The notes under the pieces: model-generated
Databases searched by the model: none
What the model saw: the letters and a program-made list of their open reading frames with translations, nothing else
Told to the model about the DNA's origin: nothing
Translations under genes and position numbers: made by a program
From: Candidatus Limimorpha equi
GTDB taxonomy: Bacteria > Bacteroidota > Bacteroidia > Bacteroidales > F082
Length of the DNA: 7,746 nucleotides
Direction of reading: 5' to 3'
Assembly (NCBI GenBank): GCA_018065885.1
Contig: JAGHSL010000212.1
Coordinates: forward strand, 1-7,746
Part shown: positions 4,148-7,746 of the stretch, piece after piece
Position numbering within the stretch: the first letter of the stretch is position 1
How the letters are laid out: each line of letters opens with the position of its first letter

Positions 4148-6484
4148 CTATTTCATCAATAATTTTACTTTTTCTTTTCCATAAAGGTCAAACCAAGTGT
4201 AGAAGCCTTCTTCGGTTTGGCGTGTGTTGAAGTTTTTCCCGAAAATGTATATCGGCTTTTCACTGAGAATGGTGAAGCCTTCAATGTCTTGACCATTATT
4301 CTTTAATTCTATGGTTTTGTCATTCAGTATTTTATAATCTACTTTGAGTAGACTCTCGTAAAAGCTCAAATAGTCCTGAATGGTGGTTGGCAGCATTTTT
4401 TTCTCGTTACGAAGATTGGCGATTTGTTGCAGCGCGAAATTGAAACCAGGCATGGCGACAGCGGTACTGTCTTCATCGTATTGCCAGAAAGCACGCTCGG
4501 GATCGGTCCAAGCCGGATAGGTGTGCGTGATGAAAACGTTGTGATTGTCAACGAGTCTTTGTAGCCGCTTTGCTTCAAAAAAGTAATACCATTGGCCGTC
4601 CGTGTTGACTTCCAATGTGGAAGGTGTCGACCAAAGGCGGAAATGGTTTTCATCAGGCAAAGTGGTGATTTGACGGTTGGGCAAAGCGTCGCCGAAACCA
4701 TCGTATGGTTGAACGAAATGCCCATCGAAAATCAAGTGTTCCATACGGTTTTCTTCGTAATAGGCATTCCATAAGTATTTGACTTTGTTTCTTTTCCAGA
4801 GTTTTTTGGCAAATTGTGGCGAATCGGGGAGAAGTGCGTCGCAAACCAAGTCTTCACGGTTGTTTTGTGCATTGTTGTTATAGCCGTGGTCAATCCAAGT
4901 TGGTGATTTGAATCGTTTGCGCATGAAGCGGAGGGCTTTGCAAAGGTTTCCGTTGGCTGTCGTGTATTGTTCGGGTGTATGCAAGCAAATATCGAAACCA
5001 ATGTTTTTCAGCGATTTAAGTAATTCATAAAATGCTTTGTCAGTTTTTATGGTGGCGTGTAAGCCGGAAAAATTTCCGTCAGAAGTTTTGTAGTTGGTTA
5101 TGCTGTCGGGATTGTTGAAAAATACGCTTTTCGTGACAGGAATGTCGAAATAGACGAAGCCGCCAACGGCATCTTCTGGACTTGTAATATGCTCGTTTCC
5201 AAACAAAACGGCTCGATGGGTGCGAATGTCGGTCCAGTCGGCGTGTTCAGTGAAAATAAAGGCCGATTCGTGGCCGTCCCAAATGGGCATGATGCGTGGC
5301 ATCTCCTGAATGCCGGTGCCAATGAAAAGCGTAAACTCACCTTTGATAATCGTTTCCCCGTCAATTTCTTTGCAGGAAATGTCTTGGAAAAAGTCGGAAG
5401 TGTCGTTGCAGAGCGGATAATGAATCAGTGGATGATCGCGCCAATAATCAATGTTGAAATAGGCGGTTCGGTTTTTTGTGTCAAATTGGATGGACGAAAT
5501 TTTCGTGTTGTGGTAGGTGGCGATGCTTCGTTCTCCTTCGCCAACGATGAAGCCTTCACGGTCAAGATAGTACTCGTTTTGGAAATCGAGGCTGTCGAGT
5601 TTTTGATTCCTTCTGTTGATAGTGAAAATGCTGTCGGCAAATGGAATGACGATGGCTTGACGCAGCAGTTTGCAGTTCTTATTGAAATGCGTTTCCGCTT
5701 TATAAAGCCTCTCGTTGCCTTCCCCGATTTCAGTGAGATGAGTTTCGGCGATATTCGATGTCGATATGTAATGTTTTGTCTTGCAATTGTTTGATTCTTT
5801 TTCGAGCTTCCAATCTGTGGAAAATTCGGTTATCGTGTCGTTATCCAGAATGTATTCAAAAAGGTTGGCGATAGGGGAGGAAAGAGCCTCATTATTCCAG
5901 GTGACATGCAGCAGATTATCAGCTTTTTCTGTTTCGCATGTCGTTTTGGGAAGATAGGAATCTTGAATGGGTCTGATGTTCAGGTGGGCGTCGTCAATGA
6001 GAATGCGGTTCTTGCCGCGATTCCACAGATACAGCTTGATGATGCCGTTTTTCAAGTAATCCATCGGGAAATTCAGGTCAAGCGAAACGGGGAACCAATC
6101 GTTTGCATTGTGGGCGAAATCCGAAATCGGGTAGCCGTGCCAATAAATGTTTCCGCTTTCATTGTCGATGCTGACAACAATCAGGCATTCGCCGATGTTT
6201 TGCTCCATTTTGCACCAGAAACCAAACTGGCAATTGATGCTTTGCTTCACAAAATGCTGTCCGGCATCGATTTCTGCTCCGAAACCATATTCATCAATGC
6301 TGTCGCAAAGGCAAAAGTGGTTCCCGCTATGAGTCGTGCCGCCTTCAATGATGTTTAAGTTAGTCCAAGGCTTAGAATAATTGCTAAAATTCTCAAAATC
6401 ATTCAAATATGATTGTGCATTTGCGCTTCCTAAGAAAAACAAAGTAGCTGCTAATAATGCCAAATGTCTTATCCGTGCGTTCAT
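4148..6484 (-). CDS. Secreted protein of unknown function; jelly-roll-like N-terminus and polysaccharide-deacetylase-like C-terminal half
   Basis: This 778-residue protein starts with a signal peptide: a basic MNARIRH, a hydrophobic core, and a signal peptidase I site ANA|Q after residue 23. Residues about 25-172 look like a beta-sandwich or carbohydrate-binding domain, with alternating strands ending in NRILIDDAHLNI. Residues about 400-690 resemble the NodB-like deacetylase barrel: SAFIFTEHADW (408-418) at the position of the usual TFDDG strand, GFDICLHT (496-503), SPTWIDHGY (527-535) and FITHTYPAW (651-659), giving conserved-looking Asp and His candidates. The motifs depart from canonical CE4, so deacetylase activity is only a guess. 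There is no T9SS domain or lipobox, so a periplasmic or loosely exported location is inferred. ATG 6484 gives the signal peptide and sits about 12 nt from its predicted transcription start. It is divergent from the hydrolase-LysM gene. Confidence 0.85.
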   Translation of the reverse strand: MNARIRHLALLAATLFFLGSANAQSYLNDFENFSNYSKPWTNLNIIEGGTTHSGNHFCLCDSIDEYGFGAEIDAGQHFVKQSINCQFGFWCKMEQNIGECLIVVSIDNESGNIYWHGYPISDFAHNANDWFPVSLDLNFPMDYLKNGIIKLYLWNRGKNRILIDDAHLNIRPIQDSYLPKTTCETEKADNLLHVTWNNEALSSPIANLFEYILDNDTITEFSTDWKLEKESNNCKTKHYISTSNIAETHLTEIGEGNERLYKAETHFNKNCKLLRQAIVIPFADSIFTINRRNQKLDSLDFQNEYYLDREGFIVGEGERSIATYHNTKISSIQFDTKNRTAYFNIDYWRDHPLIHYPLCNDTSDFFQDISCKEIDGETIIKGEFTLFIGTGIQEMPRIMPIWDGHESAFIFTEHADWTDIRTHRAVLFGNEHITSPEDAVGGFVYFDIPVTKSVFFNNPDSITNYKTSDGNFSGLHATIKTDKAFYELLKSLKNIGFDICLHTPEQYTTANGNLCKALRFMRKRFKSPTWIDHGYNNNAQNNREDLVCDALLPDSPQFAKKLWKRNKVKYLWNAYYEENRMEHLIFDGHFVQPYDGFGDALPNRQITTLPDENHFRLWSTPSTLEVNTDGQWYYFFEAKRLQRLVDNHNVFITHTYPAWTDPERAFWQYDEDSTAVAMPGFNFALQQIANLRNEKKMLPTTIQDYLSFYESLLKVDYKILNDKTIELKNNGQDIEGFTILSEKPIYIFGKNFNTRQTEEGFYTWFDLYGKEKVKLLMK

Positions 6485-6501
6485 TTCCTGCTAATTTGCC
6501 G

Positions 6502-6531
6502 CAAAGATAGCTTTTCTTTTAAAAGGAAACA
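6502..6531 (-). promoter_or_regulatory. Promoter of the 778-residue secreted protein gene
   Basis: On the minus strand TATCTTTG (6509-6502) is an exact TAnnTTTG -7 box. A TTT-containing segment around 6529-6527 sits near the -33 position but does not match well. The predicted leader is about 12 nt. Confidence 0.6.
6512..6529. promoter_or_regulatory. Near-perfect 18-bp palindrome between divergent promoters (candidate operator)
   Basis: The segment reads the same on both strands at eight of nine pairs; only 6515/6526 breaks it. Its perfect core is CTTTTAAAAG (6516-6525). The centre (6520.5) is almost exactly midway between the two outward-facing -7 boxes (6502-6509 and 6533-6540) and overlaps both -33 regions, where a dimeric regulator could block both promoters. 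Low sequence complexity makes a chance palindrome possible. Confidence 0.4.
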
Positions 6532-6532
6532 C

Positions 6533-6540
6533 TATTTTTG
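6533..6540 (+). promoter_or_regulatory. -7 box of the hydrolase-LysM gene (possibly leaderless transcript)
   Basis: TATTTTTG is an exact TAnnTTTG. Only four bases (TCAC) separate it from ATG 6545, so transcription would start at or within the start codon. No good -33 TTTG is visible at the expected distance. Confidence 0.55.
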
Positions 6541-6544
6541 TCAC

Positions 6545-7528
6545 ATGAAAAAATTGATTTTAGCTTTATTATGTTTCATGCCGTTGTGTTCTGTAGCTCA
6601 ACTGGTTGCCTGTCGCCAAATGGTTAATGATGGCTATAATTTCTGGCTTTATCTGCCTGATGATTATGCCGATACGATGAGCGAAAAGAAACCTGTCATC
6701 ATGTTTTTGCATGGAAAAAGCCTCTCGGGAAACAATTTGGAAAAGGTCAGGACATACGGCCCTCTTGATGCGCTTGCAAAGGGGCGTGAAATTGATGCCA
6801 TCGTGATTGCGCCTCAAACGAATGACGGCTGGTCGCCGAAGAAAGTCCTGAATGTGTATGATTGGGTGAAAGAGCATTATGTGGTGGACACCAATAGGTT
6901 CTATGTGATTGGAATGAGCATGGGCGGCTATGGAACACTCGACTTTGCTGCCACTTATCCCGAAAAAATCGCGGCTGCAATGGCAATGTGCGGTGGTTGC
7001 AATGTGCGCGATGTATGCGGACTGAATACTCTGCCTTTGTGGATTATTCATGGAACGGCTGACAGGGCGGTTCCGATGTCCAAATCGATAGCCGTAATGG
7101 ATGCCATGCGCGAATGTGGTTCTACAGATTTGCTGCGCTTCACGAAACTGCAAGGGGGAAATCATGGTTCTCCGGCGCGGATTTTCTATCTGAAAGAGAC
7201 TTACGAATGGCTGTTCTCCCATCGGCTTTCCGATTCGCTGCGGAGCGTGAATACCGATTATGAGATTACAATGAAAACCTTGAAAAATGCTTATTCCGAT
7301 TTGAGCGGCAAACAGAAAACCTTGAAAGTGAAGGATTCAAAGCCTGAGAAACCTCGAAACGATAAGAATGTCTCAGATTCCGATGGCGAGATTTACCGTG
7401 TTAAATCGGGCGATACTTTGACTAAAATTGCGAGAATGCACGGGACGACTGTTTCGGAATTGTGTAGGTTAAATCATCTGAAAGAGACGAGCATTTTGCA
7501 AATTGGACAGAAGATTCGGGTGAAATAG
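6545..7528 (+). CDS. Secreted serine alpha/beta hydrolase (esterase/PHB-depolymerase-like) with C-terminal LysM domain
   Basis: The 327-residue protein starts with a signal peptide (MKKLILALLC...) with a probable cut at SVA|Q after residue 18. Residues about 25-228 form an alpha/beta hydrolase like the feruloyl esterase/PHB depolymerase group: oxyanion strand FLHG (54-57), nucleophile elbow GMSMGG (Ser125), acid in HGTADRAVP (Asp173) and His207 in GGNHGS. A charged Lys/Ser/Asp-rich linker (about 240-281) leads to one LysM domain (about 283-326; YRVKSGDTLTKIARMHGTTV, then LQIGQKIRVK), which binds peptidoglycan or related N-acetylglucosamine polymers. It is thus probably a periplasmic, wall-bound esterase; the substrate (wall O-acetyl, lipid or dietary ester) is unknown. 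ATG 6545 is chosen over an upstream in-frame ATG at 6464 because it opens the signal peptide, whereas 6464 lies inside the divergent gene and its -7 box. No terminator hairpin with a T-run follows closely. Confidence 0.9.
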   Translation: MKKLILALLCFMPLCSVAQLVACRQMVNDGYNFWLYLPDDYADTMSEKKPVIMFLHGKSLSGNNLEKVRTYGPLDALAKGREIDAIVIAPQTNDGWSPKKVLNVYDWVKEHYVVDTNRFYVIGMSMGGYGTLDFAATYPEKIAAAMAMCGGCNVRDVCGLNTLPLWIIHGTADRAVPMSKSIAVMDAMRECGSTDLLRFTKLQGGNHGSPARIFYLKETYEWLFSHRLSDSLRSVNTDYEITMKTLKNAYSDLSGKQKTLKVKDSKPEKPRNDKNVSDSDGEIYRVKSGDTLTKIARMHGTTVSELCRLNHLKETSILQIGQKIRVK

Positions 7529-7543
7529 TTTTACTTTTTGTTT

Positions 7544-7610
7544 CGGGTTCATCCGCCGCATCGCTGGCTCTGCGGCGTAGACCCGCCGTGCCGCTTCGCT
7601 TGCGACGGGT
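7544..7610. repeat. GC-rich repeat element, left part: two mutually exclusive hairpins
   Basis: CGCCGCA (7554-7560) pairs with TGCGGCG (7571-7577), and CGGGT (7544-7548) pairs with ACCCG (7581-7585) outside it. The same ACCCG can instead pair with CGGGT at 7606-7610. The composition is much richer in GC than the genes around it, and no protein-like sequence is present in any frame, so it is read as a non-coding intergenic repeat. Confidence 0.55.
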
Positions 7611-7616
7611 TCAAGA

Positions 7617-7675
7617 TAGGCTGCCCTTTCAGGGCGTTAGACCGTCCGATTCGGTCGCCCTGAAAGGGCAGTCTA
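7617..7675. repeat. GC-rich repeat element, central long hairpin
   Basis: CTGCCCTTTCAGGGCG (7621-7636) pairs perfectly over 16 bp with 7656-7671. TAGG/TCTA (7617-7620, 7672-7675) extends the stem by four pairs including one G-U. Inside, ACCG (7641-7644) pairs with CGGT (7652-7655) over a seven-base loop, with TTAG bulged. Each arm is itself a small palindrome (GCCCT-TTC-AGGGC and GCCCT-GAA-AGGGC). No T-tract follows, so it is not a standard terminator. Confidence 0.75.
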
Positions 7676-7681
7676 GTCTCT

Positions 7682-7719
7682 GCAATAGGCAAGTGAGCAA
7701 TGCGAACGATACCTGTTGC
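7682..7719. repeat. GC-rich repeat element, right hairpin
   Basis: GCAATAGG (7682-7689) pairs with CCTGTTGC (7712-7719) over eight pairs, one a U-G wobble on the plus strand, leaving a 22-nt loop. The sequence continues to the window edge without a recognisable gene. Confidence 0.4.
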
Positions 7720-7746
7720 TGATAAAGGGAAAAGGCTCCTGCACAT

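Noticed and set aside
3536..4162. Plus-strand 208-residue open frame opposite purN
   Set aside because: Antisense shadow of the clearly recognisable purN; no domain features.
5189..5794. Long plus-strand open frame opposite the 778-residue gene
   Set aside because: It is a shadow of the minus-strand gene, which has a signal peptide, promoter and domain-like motifs; the plus frame has none.
6464..6544. Upstream in-frame start giving a 27-residue extension of the hydrolase
   Set aside because: It lies inside the divergent gene and across the promoter, and would bury the clear signal peptide that begins at 6545.
7549..7746. Minus-strand open frame of 65 residues across the GC-rich element
   Set aside because: It is entirely explained by the repeat hairpins; composition (Arg, Ser, Pro, Gly rich) is typical of translated non-coding repeats.

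Overview
The window looks like chromosome of a Bacteroidota, most likely an uncultured or gut/rumen-type Bacteroidales. Four signs point there. The first gene ends in a type IX secretion (T9SS) C-terminal sorting domain. Four promoters carry exact Bacteroidota -7 boxes (TAnnTTTG). Starts lack convincing Shine-Dalgarno sequences and have A-rich leaders instead. Both secreted proteins have signal peptides cut just before a Gln (ANA|Q and SVA|Q). No species can be named from the sequence alone.

Layout: (1) 1-169 is the 3' end of a T9SS cargo gene. It is followed by a 61-nt compound palindrome and a strong terminator. (2) 295-586 is a gene-free stretch with short repeats and a GAAA-capped hairpin, ending in the promoter of tRNA-Lys(CUU) at 587-659, which has its own terminator. 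(3) 768-1679 encodes a YitT/DUF161-DUF2179 membrane protein. (4) 1859-3304 (minus) encodes an archaeal-type AAA ATPase with a C-terminal PD-(D/E)XK nuclease-like domain. It is bracketed by two 53-bp direct repeats (85% identical) that each fold into a hairpin; a third, diverged copy sits in tandem. (5) 3491-4057 (minus) is purN, glycinamide ribonucleotide formyltransferase. (6) 4148-6484 (minus) is a large secreted protein of unknown function with polysaccharide-deacetylase-like motifs. It lies upstream of purN on the same strand, so the two may be co-transcribed. (7) 6545-7528 (plus) is a secreted serine alpha/beta hydrolase with a C-terminal LysM domain. It is transcribed divergently from gene 6 across a 60-bp region holding two back-to-back promoters around a near-perfect 18-bp palindrome. 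(8) 7544-7719 is a GC-rich repeat element made of several hairpins, one with a perfect 16-bp stem.

The genes are mostly unrelated housekeeping and envelope functions, not one pathway. The two parts that look like units are the repeat-flanked ATPase-nuclease gene, which resembles a removable single-gene module, and the divergent pair of exported proteins sharing a regulatory palindrome. I do not see a clear multi-gene defence or biosynthetic system. The unexplained material is mainly the family of intergenic hairpins.
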